Of a stretch of 64,000 bases of DNA, positions 56,501 to 64,000 are shown piece by piece (position 1 is the first letter of the stretch; each line of letters begins with the position of its first letter). Made by a program: the position numbers and the translations under genes. Location of the stretch: the NCBI RefSeq assembly GCF_037392515.1, contig NC_090295.1:25088501-25152500 (forward strand), given 5' to 3'. The notes under the pieces were generated by a model. It was not told where the DNA came from. It did no database searches and worked only from the letters and a program-made list of their open reading frames with translations. This stretch comes from Haliotis asinina (Eukaryota; Mollusca; Gastropoda; Lepetellida; Haliotidae).

Positions 56501-57795
56501 TGATAGTGTTATGTAAATCAATACACAAAAAAATAATAAAAAAAACATGTAGTTGTAAACTTGCAAATTTCACATCTCTACAAGAGGACTAGGGTGTTAA
56601 GAGCATAAATTTCCTGGAGTCTTTAAGATAAATTTGATCATGACTTGGAACAAGCTTGTAGTGCTGATGAAATGCAAATTAAGTGATAGCCAAATGCAGC
56701 CTTGAGAAAAATATATTTGATGCCAACAAGTGTTCCAAAATTGTTTGCATTCGATTATGAGAAAATATCACTTCCTTGGTTGTTCAGTCACTGCAACCAA
56801 ACTTCAGTTGTTTCAATCAATCGGACCACCACTACTGAGAATGGAGTATCCCTGTGAAAGCATATCAAAATATCAAATCTCCTACTTTTTTTCGGAACAA
56901 TATTCGGTATCCATGTCCATGGTCTGGGAAGCTGCTGGGCAGTCAACACCCAAACTGCCCGAGGAAGAGGCTGTACTTTGAGACGACTGCTGGCTCTCAG
57001 AGCCCTGTTGCATGGGTGACACTTGACTAGCTTCATTCTTATCTACAGGACTTGACTGGTTGCCACCAAGGCGGGCAAGGCGTCTCCTCCGAATCTGGAA
57101 TAGCAAACACTTTAACATTTGCAGGTGAATTTGTAAATGATTTCAAGCTTTTACTACAATGCATATCCTACACTGACAAATATATTTAAAAGAACACCAC
57201 CTGGTTACAGAGGATAGTTTCCATACAAAATACCACAATGTTAATTATCAAAGAACACTGAATAAGAGTGAGTGAGTGATAGGCTACCCCACCACCCCAT
57301 GAATAAGAAAATGACTGAATTGTTTAAAGTAATAATCACAAAGCACCTTTGCTTTACAATTGATAAGCCGATGGCCTTGTCTAACCGTGCAACTGTCAAA
57401 ATTCTGGGGTAATCAGAGCAAAATGCCAAACTATGAATTGCTAAAGATGTACTTAAAACACATGATACTTTGCATTCTGATGACCAATTTCACTTTGAAC
57501 AATATAGATGTTATGTTAGAAAGAAAAAAATAGCAATCTGACAGATGGTGAAACTTCAAACTCAGGGAAGTAAATTGAATAATGGCCAAAAATACTTAAT
57601 TTTCACTTGCAACACACAAGATAAGCTTGGATACAATCGAAATGGCTAATGTGGTCTCGTCACGGATAAGGTACTTTCTGATTCGAAAAACTCAGCTGAT
57701 TTGTAACCAACAAACAATGACACGCAGAAAGTCATAACAGCAGAAGCAAGAATGTTGTCGTTTCAAATCACCTCGTCGGGGGTTAATTCACTCAT
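22155..57795 (-). CDS. UBE4B: UBE4B, ubiquitin conjugation factor E4 (24 coding exons)
   Basis: This Ufd2-family E3/E4 ligase extends ubiquitin chains using a U-box. Exons in transcript order: 57795-57772, 57094-56886, 50980-50893, 49763-49471, 43285-43141, 42859-42759, 42278-42164, 41391-41251, 40791-40675, 40401-40303, 38243-38130, 37739-37650, 37284-37179, 36971-36730, 34892-34765, 34061-33963, 27293-27058, 26795-26669, 25964-25820, 25409-25275, 24045-23854, 23353-23179, 22938-22792, 22216-22155. All junctions are AG/GT and every phase matches, giving 3330 nt (1109 residues plus stop). Hallmarks: MSELTPDE then [11 protein letters not shown] at the N-terminus, [12 protein letters not shown], the Ufd2 core ([57 protein letters not shown]) and the C-terminal U-box from about 1040 ([12 protein letters not shown], then DPFNRQPLT). 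It is shorter than the human protein, mainly in the Ser-rich region. A missed small alternative exon cannot be excluded. Confidence 0.93.
26185..26290 (+). repeat. tRNA-like SINE fragment
   Basis: The sequence gtagccaagtggttaaaaca followed about 35 bp later by ggtttgatttcccac resembles RNA polymerase III A and B boxes of a tRNA-derived SINE. It is inside a UBE4B intron. The call is from the box spacing only. Confidence 0.45.
26483..26633. mobile_element. Fold-back MITE, about 150 bp
   Basis: Two arms of about 55 bp are near-perfect inverted copies (tctcgtaacttttctcgtag in the left arm; its complement in the right), with outer ends gggcccgtttcacaaa and tttgtgaaatgaggccc. The centre is about 35 bp. 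It lies 36 bp past a UBE4B 5' splice site in the intron, so it would form a strong hairpin in the pre-mRNA. Confidence 0.85.
29076..29602. mobile_element. MITE with about 55-bp terminal inverted repeats
   Basis: The left end (cactccaccactgagtctta, then caaaacct) matches the reverse complement of the right end (aggttttgttagactcagta, then gtggagtg) with scattered mismatches over about 55 bp. There is no ORF inside. It is about 0.53 kb and is nested in element A. Confidence 0.65.
30598..31125. repeat. Inverted repeat pair within element A
   Basis: The segment near 30605-30655 (agtctagaaaatgtggcaag) reappears as its reverse complement near 31055-31115. The pair is about 400 bp apart. It may mark an internal rearrangement or another small element. 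Confidence 0.55.
34464..34715 (+). repeat. SINE-like interspersed repeat, copy 3 (near full length)
   Basis: This copy includes the head gagtgagtgagtttagcttc, the core and the tail ttgctgaaggcctgttc. It is in a UBE4B intron and about 50 bp from an exon. Confidence 0.8.
34940..36729. repeat. 93-bp minisatellite with 37-bp subunits, UBE4B intron
   Basis: The array fills the intron between the exons at 36971-36730 and 34892-34765. The main unit is 93 bp (acccacctggtcccacctag, then ctcacagagcggcc, then catccagctgacacagccac, then cctatacacatgagacatc). Some units carry an extra 37-bp block (acccacctggtcccacctag, then ctgacattgcaaccctt), and the low-coordinate end is made of the 37-bp block alone. 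Because 93 is a multiple of 3, long meaningless open frames result. The array begins exactly at the 5' splice site of the upstream exon. Confidence 0.95.
38317..40218 (-). mobile_element. Decayed element B, relative of element A
   Basis: The ends are inverted relatives of those of element A: ttatcctgacctgatgctta near 38317 and, inverted, gagtgaggataagc near 40218. The gag-like fragment (39586-39221, minus) contains [20 protein letters not shown], clearly related to [20 protein letters not shown] in A. At about 1.9 kb it is an internally deleted copy. It lies in another UBE4B intron. Confidence 0.5.
39150..39290. repeat. Short tandem repeat 'gcattgctggagcctggtct'
   Basis: Five to six imperfect copies of a unit of about 21 bp (gcattgctggagcctggtct and variants) lie inside element B and disrupt its gag-like frame. 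Confidence 0.65.
40808..40975 (+). repeat. Second SINE family, copy near 40.8 kb
   Basis: It shares tactccagcaatatcac, gacaccagac, atggggaatc and tttggcgcaacaagcgaatg with copies at about 41953-42112 and 49243-49395. The layout (head similar to the first SINE family, then a distinct body) suggests a related but separate family. Confidence 0.6.
41500..41548. repeat. (GAT)n microsatellite
   Basis: About 15 uninterrupted GAT units lie in a UBE4B intron. Confidence 0.9.
41700..41790 (+). repeat. Degenerate SINE-like fragment
   Basis: The fragment reads ctgagcaatgttctagccat, then ggtctgtaaata, then acaatccagtgattga, matching the first SINE family with many changes. Confidence 0.55.
41953..42112 (+). 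repeat. Second SINE family, copy near 42.0 kb
   Basis: The copy carries ggtgagtgagtttagttttc, attccagcaatatcacca, tgtggggaatcaaacccagg and ttggtgcaacaagcaaaaca. It is in a UBE4B intron about 50 bp from an exon. Confidence 0.65.
42460..42672 (+). repeat. SINE-like interspersed repeat, copy 4
   Basis: The copy carries aatattccagctatatggtg, gagtctggatcagacaatcc, tgatctacgcaaatgggata and ctatgacaagcatgtgttgc. An insert of about 25 bp (gatattgcctttcggtttg) sits in the middle. Confidence 0.75.
43355..43790. repeat. Minisatellite, unit about 40-42 bp
   Basis: Ten or so units of gagtgagactgaatgttacc, then tgtgttacaacaga, with variants (gagtcggactg, acagaacagag) lie in a UBE4B intron. The high-coordinate end decays gradually. 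Confidence 0.85.
44100..44360 (+). pseudogene. Tigger/pogo-type transposase fragment (CENP-B-like DNA-binding domain)
   Basis: The frame from 44140 contains [14 protein letters not shown] helix text upstream and [19 protein letters not shown], the second helix-turn-helix of CENP-B/Tc5-type transposases. The catalytic part is missing after about 44350. It lies in a UBE4B intron. Confidence 0.6.
45470..48720 (-). mobile_element. Decayed DIRS-like retrotransposon
   Basis: On the minus strand a gag-like region (48700-47090) starts with a Cys-rich [17 protein letters not shown] motif read in one frame and continues as a 314-residue frame. It is followed by reverse transcriptase (47044-46679) with [18 protein letters not shown] (motif A) and [17 protein letters not shown] (motif B). 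RNase H follows (46300-46060, [22 protein letters not shown]), then a VDLFVSSG...DAFLLDW tail (45900-45690). Frames shift several times, so it is dead. The RT/RNase H style is that of DIRS elements. The tyrosine recombinase was not found. It occupies a UBE4B intron. Confidence 0.72.
48770..49220 (-). pseudogene. Penelope-like reverse transcriptase fragment
   Basis: Two overlapping minus-strand pieces read [20 protein letters not shown], then [12 protein letters not shown], then [17 protein letters not shown] and [20 protein letters not shown]. The LPKIHK, PTEKIS and [11 protein letters not shown] signatures are those of Penelope-like elements (the last is RT motif A). Only the N-terminal half of the RT remains, with a frame change near 48955. 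It abuts the DIRS remnant. Confidence 0.75.
49243..49395 (+). repeat. Second SINE family, copy near 49.3 kb
   Basis: The copy carries ttagcaatattccagcaaca, ggacaccaaatgtgggcttc and atggggaatcgaaaccagat. It ends about 75 bp from a UBE4B exon. Confidence 0.6.
50106..50725. mobile_element. Tigger-type non-autonomous element
   Basis: The ends are inverted: tacagtggaagccctcagaa at the left and, on the other strand, tacagttgaagctttctaaa at the right. The phrase 'ggcat' recurs just inside both ends. There is no transposase ORF. TA at both ends matches Tc1/mariner-superfamily targeting. Confidence 0.6.
51277..52450. repeat. Inverted pair around the Tigger remnant
   Basis: The sequence gtagaggttatgaattcttt at about 51282 recurs inverted at about 52390, followed by ttctttttcagaag and cttggggta. 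Related sequence also occurs near 44606-44665 and 44890-44975, on both strands. It is therefore an interspersed repeat of its own, class unknown. Confidence 0.55.
51364..52202 (-). mobile_element. Tigger/pogo-like element, internally deleted
   Basis: The terminal inverted repeats read tagtcgtgccccatttatcc at the left and, inverted, tacagtcatgccccatttat at the right. Inside on the minus strand, 51841-51587 reads [20 protein letters not shown], then [15 protein letters not shown], which resembles the C-terminus of Tigger transposases. The rest of the enzyme is missing. Confidence 0.7.
53040..53160 (-). repeat. SINE-like fragment, reverse
   Basis: On the minus strand it reads gagtgagtgagtttagtttt, then a degraded version of the core with agtctgtaaataatc. 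It is the 5' half of the first SINE family. Confidence 0.65.
54090..55090. repeat. Degenerate tandem array, 'ggagcagaactc' units
   Basis: Six related blocks begin near 54149, 54327, 54473, 54647, 54739 and 54883. Each has tttccggagcagaactcaaa, then ttcaatatttt, then gcaaaacttggtagatat, then tttttgtgatttattatttt. Spacing varies from about 90 to 180 bp. Partial relatives occur near 24250-24640 and 37905-38035. It is intronic to UBE4B and non-coding. Confidence 0.65.
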
Positions 57796-58130
57796 CTTTT
57801 CTGAGTGATTCCTAACGAGGTGTTAGAATGTTGCCTCCTGTGAACGAAACTTAAAAGAAAGTGTGGAGTACGAGTGTGAAAAAATATACAAAGATGACGC
57901 TAGAAAACAATTCACGCCTTGGATTTTCTAATTTTCTGTGACGTCAATTCCGGATTACACAGTAGCCTCCCATGACTGAATTGTCAGTTCCGGTTTTGGA
58001 GTTGTCTCCCTGTTATAAACCTATTTCCGTAAGAACTAGTTTCATTGTGTAATCTCTAAAGTCTCGCCGTGTGGTGGTCATAACTGTAACTTCATTATGC
58101 ATATTTGGGTAAGATTGATTCTGAGCAACC
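57796..58130 (-). promoter_or_regulatory. UBE4B 5' UTR and proximal promoter region
   Basis: The stretch upstream of the start codon at 57795 should hold the transcription start. I see no clear TATA box; the sequence is mixed composition. The extent is arbitrary and the call rests on position. Confidence 0.35.
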
Positions 58131-58917
58131 TAACATGGATGATCACATGCCCGTATGTGGGGGTGTTTTTTTTGGGGTGGGTGGGTTTTTTTTCGTTTTT
58201 TTCCGTTTTTGTTTTTGTTTTGGAGGGGGTAGGGGAGTGTATGATGGTGTTACATGGTTAGCAGGGTCGAACTTTTCCTATTTCCTATTTATCTTATTGT
58301 GTGGGCAAAATTCGGGATATTAGAGATCACACTCACATACACATTACATTTAACAACTACATTTATTCAGTGTAATTATCCTTCATATAATACATCAGAA
58401 ACTCTTCACCATCTTGCGCACGGGATAATGGCTTGCTATACAATGCAGTATCACCAAGTAGATGACAGCACGTGTTCATAATAATAATTATTGTAATGGA
58501 TTTCTGTGGCGACTGTTATCCAACTCGAAGCTGTCACAGGTCAAGGAGGGATATGCTTCTGCGAGGGGATTTTGAGCAGCCTATAGAAGGAGTTGAATGT
58601 TGCTGGCGAATGGGGTTCTGGAGGGTTGGGGCAGTGGCAGAAAAGACGGGACTGACTTGTTTTGTCCTGGTATTTGGGATGGCAAGTTGTATTTTGTTCT
58701 TCTTTAACCATCGACTCTGTGGTGGTCTGTAGAGATTGATCGTGTCCCTATAGTACAGAGGCAGTCTACATCATTCACTGCCCTGTGTGTCTTCAGTTTC
58801 AGTCATGAGCAGTTAATTTCAGAGCATACTTTCAGAGGTATGTATATTTTATAAAAATGCCCCAGAATGCACAGAAAACCATTTTTTTCAGGCGACTCCT
58901 TTGAATCTTTGAATTAA

Positions 58918-59056
58918 CGTATGTATGTATGTATGTATGTATGTATGTATGTATGTATGTATGTATGTATGTATGTATGTATGTATGTATGTATGTATGT
59001 ATGTATGTATGTATGTATGTATGTATGTATGTATGTATGTATGTATGTATGTATGT
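58918..59056. repeat. (GTAT)n microsatellite
   Basis: About 34 uninterrupted tetranucleotide units. Open frames across it on both strands are artefacts. Confidence 0.97.
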
Positions 59057-59412
59057 TCTATCTGTAAAACCTGAAGTGGAACTATACGCTTTGTCTGTTA
59101 GACACGGACATTCTGACACTATAAAGACAAGTAATTTTAAAGCTTCATTCAGGTAAAGCTTCCACTCGTGCCTGGGACTATTTCAACTCCTGTAATCATA
59201 CTGGGAGAACTGAGGATCCACTGCTCCAGTCCAGAATACATTGTACATTAGTGAAATACTGCTCGCACATGTGGATTTCAAACAACACGCGGTCATGCCA
59301 TTGTGAAATGTGGGTTATAATGTGCTGAAAGTTAGCGATATACCTTAGCAGTAACCTGTCATGTTTAGATATTACTTTTTACGAATCTGAAGATCCGGAT
59401 TAGACTTCAGCA

Positions 59413-59605
59413 ACTCACGCTTGTGGCAAGAGACGACAAACGGGATCGAGTAGAAAGGCTTGTTGACTTGGTCCACACGTCATTGTATCCCAGTTGCGTA
59501 AATCGATGATCATGATGTCTGGACAAGACTCGATTTTACAAACCGCTGCCACATATAGCCGGAATATTGCTGTAGACGCCGTTAAGCAATAAACCAACCA
59601 ACCAT
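59413..59605 (-). repeat. SINE-like interspersed repeat, copy 5, reverse
   Basis: On the minus strand it runs from a degraded head (ttgcttaacggcgtctacag) through ggcagcggtttgtaaaatcg, gagtcttgtccagacatcat and acgcaactgggatacaatga to ttgtcgtctcttgccac. Confidence 0.7.
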
Positions 59606-59765
59606 ACGAATATTTAAACTGGTCTAGATACTGGTATCCAAGAAAACAGTTAGAGACATATTTCCGTAGAATTTCTGTCCTGAAAATATAAACGTTGTTT
59701 AACAAACTATCACTAAAATATTGACGTAGGGTGTTGGTAAAGCACGTGCAGAAGTGCCGACAATG

Positions 59766-60026
59766 TTATTGATTCATTAAACTGTGCTGTGTCGCCTCCC
59801 CCATTTCTCGCACACCTGGCTGTCCCTTTAATTTTTTAATGATCAGCGCTTCACTGAGCATTTTATGTTTATTAGTTTTCGAGTTAGACTGTAATTCATC
59901 GGCCCACTTTTGAGCGTAACTCTGGCTTGTGAATGAAGCAATGCTACGAACGTTGCTGATAGGGTCCCAAGTTAACTTTGGATAATTTTGTGTAGTGAGA
60001 TCTAGACTGTCTAAACTCAGCGACAT
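59766..60026 (-). CDS. Unrecognised 86-aa ORF, possible small gene or exon
   Basis: The frame begins MSLSLDSLDLTTQNYPKLTW and ends EMGEATQHSLMNQ. Its composition is balanced and it does not overlap a visible repeat. It lies about 2 kb upstream of UBE4B on the same strand. I do not recognise a domain. It may be a chance frame, a first or last exon of another gene, or a small protein. Confidence 0.25.
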   Translation of the reverse strand: MSLSLDSLDLTTQNYPKLTWDPISNVRSIASFTSQSYAQKWADELQSNSKTNKHKMLSEALIIKKLKGQPGVREMGEATQHSLMNQ

Positions 60027-60239
60027 TCATTAAAAGGTTACGTTATATGACATACAAAAAATAGGGACTCAGTCCCCTCCCCGACACCTCATTTGTTCCT
60101 GCGGGCCTGATGGAAACTATGTTTATAGGGCTGTGAAGTGCTATGTCCGAGCCCCGAAAGGTTTCCCGATAGGAACACATGTTTATCTGTGTGTCGCCGC
60201 CCCGGGCGGAATCTCATATCACAGGCTGTGATCAGATGA

Positions 60240-60425
60240 TGTGATATTTGGTGTCTTACTGAAGTTATAACCAACCTAACCGTAAGCCTAAGGATCATAA
60301 AGGGTGCCCAGCCCTAACCCCAAACCCTTACCCTAGGGATCGTAAAGGGTGCCTAACCTTAATAAACCCCAAACCCTTACCCTAAGGATAGTAAATAGTG
60401 CTGGGCCCGGTTAACTACATTCTAG
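60240..60425. repeat. Short tandem repeat with 'cccttacccta' core
   Basis: Two to three units of about 55 bp share ctaaccccaaacccttaccc, then taaggatcgtaaagggtgcc. The core resembles telomeric repeats only superficially. Confidence 0.6.
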
Positions 60426-61133
60426 CGTAACCAACCCATCTCAATAAAATGGTATGTTAGCAGATAAGCGAACAAAACGAAACGAATACCTCCACTTCTA
60501 CGATTGATGACGTACAGAGACGTTTAGGTAACCTTAGTGATAAAGCGTTCGCCCGTCACGCCGAAAAGTCGGGTTCTGCTCCCATCATGGGACAATGTTT
60601 GAATTCCATTTGTGATGCGATCTCTGTTCTGATCTTGCTGAAAAGCGCGTAAAATCATTCTCGTTCACTCACGTATGTCAGAAGTGGTAAAATGGATATG
60701 TTTTGATTTCTGATGCTGATTTAACTGCCTAGCGGGTGATAAAAAACGTCGTCATAAGACGATGCTTTAGATAAGGTTGATGTGTCAACGTCCCCTAACG
60801 TGCCTGATTACGTTAAACAGCCGCCTCGGGCGACGTCGTCGACTACGGGTGGGACCATTACCTGGCCAAGCTCTTGTGTTGTCCATAGAGTTTACCCAAA
60901 CTGGCAACTCCGTACATTAGCTCTGCAGACAGGATCAGTGACCAGCACACACTGACACGGATTCACTTGTACGGAAACTGATCAGGTTGGTCAAAGATTT
61001 TTGCCTTGCTATAAATTATAATTATTGTTACCATTATTATCCTAAAGGTGTGACCTTATAAACCAACATTATGGTAACATGTCTCTTCTTCTCTCCTACG
61101 AATGTATGGCTATGGGAGGGGGTGGGGTGGGGG

Positions 61134-61134
61134 T

Positions 61135-61219
<85 letters not shown>

Positions 61220-61229
61220 TGTGTGTCTA
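61134..61229. repeat. (GA)n(GT)n compound microsatellite
   Basis: About 20 GA units are followed by about 25 GT units with one interruption. Frames through it are artefacts. Confidence 0.97.
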
Positions 61230-61299
61230 CAGGCATACGGGCATCTGTATCTGGCTATATGGATAAATACGTTTAAGTAACTACTTATATCATTTTATT

Positions 61300-63460
61300 T
61301 ATTTCAGCTAGATGATCAACATACACTGTCGACTGTGGATAGCGAGCCATTTAAATCTATAATGTAGGCAAGCTTGTTTTCCGTCTTTTGGGGACCTGCA
61401 CAAACTAGGCTCAAGTAATATTAGTTGTGACGCAAGTGGTCTTTTGACATTCAGTCGTAAGAGGAAACTTGTTCCGACAGATGCTCTCATTTCAACTAAG
61501 CCATGTCAAAATACGTGGCAGGAGTTTGAATAACCGAAGAAAGAGAAAGGTAGATCCACCGGGCCATCTGCTAATCTTTTCCCCAGTGTTACCGTTCATT
61601 CACGCCGTGATGATTTTTTTGCAACTGATTGTAAACACTCAGTGCTACCGGCCTACACAGCCACGTTGTCAGGTAGCTGACCGTGTGTTGACAGTTCAGC
61701 TGTTGCGGTATGAAGCATGTGGTCAGTTGATTATCATGGTACAATGATGTCTTTGGTTCAGTATTTTTGGAGGGAAGGATGTTTTATTCACAATTATTAA
61801 TTTGCAGTCTGTTGTTACCTCTGTCGCACAATTATGGCCAAGAACCTGAGCAGAAGTACATAGATCTACATTGCCGACCTACACCGTTCACAGTGTACAC
61901 ATCAAACAGATTCATTGATTAATGTGTTGCCTGTGATGTTGTTTACGTGTAACAGGCTTCTTAGAGAAACTTTGATAGGTAACTAATTTTTGTTTAAAAA
62001 GAAATGTAAACAGAACGAAGACCATATATGCTGGTGTTTCCTATTTTTGCAGTACTTATGCAAACAGGTCTTAACGTATGAGTGCTTATTGTTTTTAATT
62101 GAAGAGATTCCTCTTCTAACATCTGCATCTATCAACTGCTTGATCCATTAGGCATATTACCACTCTTGAGCTCGGTGAAAAACAAGGTTGTCCGCCACAG
62201 ACTTAATGAGGCATTTCTTATTCTTGTGGCATGAAGAGGAAGTTACGTTATGAAGCATAAGGAAGAGGAATCCTGTCGGAAAATGTGGGAAAAAGTTATA
62301 ATTTGTTCAAGTTGGTATAAACTCATCAATATTTGTTACATTGCAAAAATTTGATCATTTGCAGACTTTGGCCTCTTCCTAGGTACCTTTCAGTGATGTA
62401 AACTACTGCTAAGTATCGTGCGATCTTGGCAGAAAACATGTTTACTGTGAAAATAGGAAACCTGTGAAATAGATGAACCTTTACTATAAATCAGGGGCTA
62501 CATGTACAAGATGCAAGTCTGAAAGATGCAAGAATCTGATGTATAATAATATTATTACATGTATCCCCATGCTTGCATTTGGAAATTGTTTAGTATATGT
62601 GATCTGTGGCAATGCCTTATTGCCCCCAGACGATGAAAAGTGCAGTATATCAGTTGAACTGATTTCTAAGAGTACACACGTTTGGTGAACATGTCCCATC
62701 TGAAATACTGCAAACAAGACTCATTCCCATTAAGATAAAATACTTTGACTGGCCTGTTGTACATAGATCAACATATTTCCTAACTGTGACTTACTTTCAG
62801 CCTCATAAACAGGGACTGTTCTGATGCTTGAGACTGAGAATGGGTGCCCACTATGTTCCACTTCATTCATTCTGACTAAAATTAGATCCAAGTTGTCAGT
62901 AATGCTAAGCAAATATTGAAGGCCATATCTGGGTCATAGTAGATTCACCCTAGACTCAACCATTCAGTGTTGTTCACCCAGGTGTGAAAGTGATAGTGGG
63001 AATGTCTGTTCTAATCATGTCCTCTTAAAATGGTTAGCATAAGGTATGCCAGTCTAGTAACTCTCACCTCAGCAAGAAAGGCATTAGAAACATGACTTTC
63101 CATAGCCTGTGGAAATTACAACCATACAATCTCAACCTTTTTCAGACAATTGAGTATTTTTATTTGTTCTTGCTTTCAAATTATGAATCAATATTTCTCA
63201 AAGCTTAGTCGGAAAATTAAGTGCAAATTTGACCTTATGCCATAAACTTTAAACAAAGCATCTTTCTAAAAGGTTAATGTTGACTATTTGTCATTTCATT
63301 GTTCATGACATGTGACTGTCACATGACCTCTCATGTCTTCTGATCTTTTTGTTTGCACTGATGAGATCTTAAATCTGATTTCAGTTGGATTGTTGCTTAT
63401 GTAGTAGTAGTATTAATAGGATTGTATTTGTAAATGTTCTAAACATTGTATGAATGCATT
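61300..63460. other. Intergenic, no gene seen
   Basis: I see only short random frames and AT-rich unique sequence in this stretch. No splice-consistent exon or repeat family could be assigned. Confidence 0.5.
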
Positions 63461-63504
63461 TATCCATTCATCCATACAGATATGCATGCATCCATCCATC
63501 CATC

Positions 63505-63755
63505 CAGTGAGTTTAGTTTTACACCACACTCAGCAATATTCCAGCTATATGGCAGCGGTCTGTAAATAAGTCTGGACCAGACAATCCAGTGATCAACAAC
63601 ATGAGCATCGATCTGCGCAACTGGGAACCGATGACATGTAACGAAGTCAGCGAGCATGACCACCTGATCCCCTTAGTTGCCTCTTACGACAAGCATAGTC
63701 GCCTTTTATGGCAAGCATGGGTTGCTGAAGGCCTATTCTACCCTGGGACCTTCAT
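63505..63755 (+). repeat. SINE-like interspersed repeat, copy 6 (full length)
   Basis: This is the most complete copy: cagtgagtttagttttacac, actcagcaatattccagcta, the core, then cgacaagcatagtcgccttt, ggcaagcatgggttgctgaa and ggcctattctaccctgggac. A (CATC)n tract precedes it. Confidence 0.85.
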
Positions 63756-63800
63756 GCCACGGCATCTGTCCATCATACATACATACAAAAACAATGATAC

Positions 63801-63902
63801 CTACCTACCTACCTACCTACCTACCTACCTACCTACCTACCTACCTACCTACCTACCTACCTACCTACCTACCCACCTACCCACCTACCCACCCACCCAC
63901 CT
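63801..63902. repeat. (CCTA)n microsatellite
   Basis: About 18 units of cctacctacc change to cccacc near the end. It follows the SINE tail and may have grown from it. Confidence 0.95.
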
Positions 63903-64000
63903 TTGCATATTGCCAATGTGCAGTTCAATTGCTCAAAGGCACTTTTCACTCGTTCAGTAGATGTACAATCACACTGGCACATTGTATTTTCGATCCCTGG

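Noticed and set aside
58832..59156. Open frames across the GTAT array
   Set aside because: Tetranucleotide repeats keep frames open on both strands; there is no coding evidence.
60240..60425. Telomere-like sequence
   Set aside because: Only a few imperfect cccta units occur within a 55-bp repeat; not a telomeric array.

Overview
This window is eukaryotic. It suggests a mollusc, most likely a gastropod such as an abalone. The reasons are a spliced animal gene with short exons and long introns, dense transposon debris, and at least six copies of one interspersed repeat (core 'ccagacaatccagtgatcaa') of a type I associate with abalone genomes. The species call is inference.

Region 1 (1-4246) is intergenic and full of decayed elements: two SINE copies, a broken Tc1-like transposase, an internally deleted Tc1-family element and a simple repeat.

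Region 2 (4247-20180) is a transposon inside a transposon. A mariner element with a broken transposase gene was hit near the 3' end of that gene by a complete Polinton/Maverick, a virus-like self-synthesising DNA transposon, at 5483-20117 (14.6 kb). The Polinton has about 315-bp terminal inverted repeats (TIRs) with only four differences seen by eye and a 5-bp target duplication (CAAAC). All its genes are open. The minus-strand block runs from capsid to integrase: major capsid candidate, packaging ATPase, several small proteins, protein-primed DNA polymerase B with its own N-terminal repeats, and DDE integrase. The plus-strand block carries a coiled-coil/amphipathic protein, a minor capsid candidate, two paralogous proteins and a membrane-type protein. 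One further gene (389 aa) lies on the minus strand between the plus-strand genes. Divergent gene pairs start from AT-rich spacers of about 30 bp. Two replication-side genes share an exact 19-bp upstream motif. GC-rich mini-hairpins recur inside at least six ORFs. I find no adenain-type protease.

Region 3 (22155-57795, minus strand) is one host gene, the ubiquitin ligase UBE4B (Ufd2 family). I could place 24 coding exons with consensus splice sites whose phases all match, giving 1109 residues from MSELTPDE to the C-terminal U-box. Its introns hold a 93-bp minisatellite whose units copy the neighbouring 5' splice site, fold-back MITEs, Tigger-like and DIRS-like elements, a Penelope-like fragment, and two related elements with inverted ends.

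Region 4 (57796-64000) holds the UBE4B 5' flank, one small unrecognised ORF, SINEs and microsatellites.
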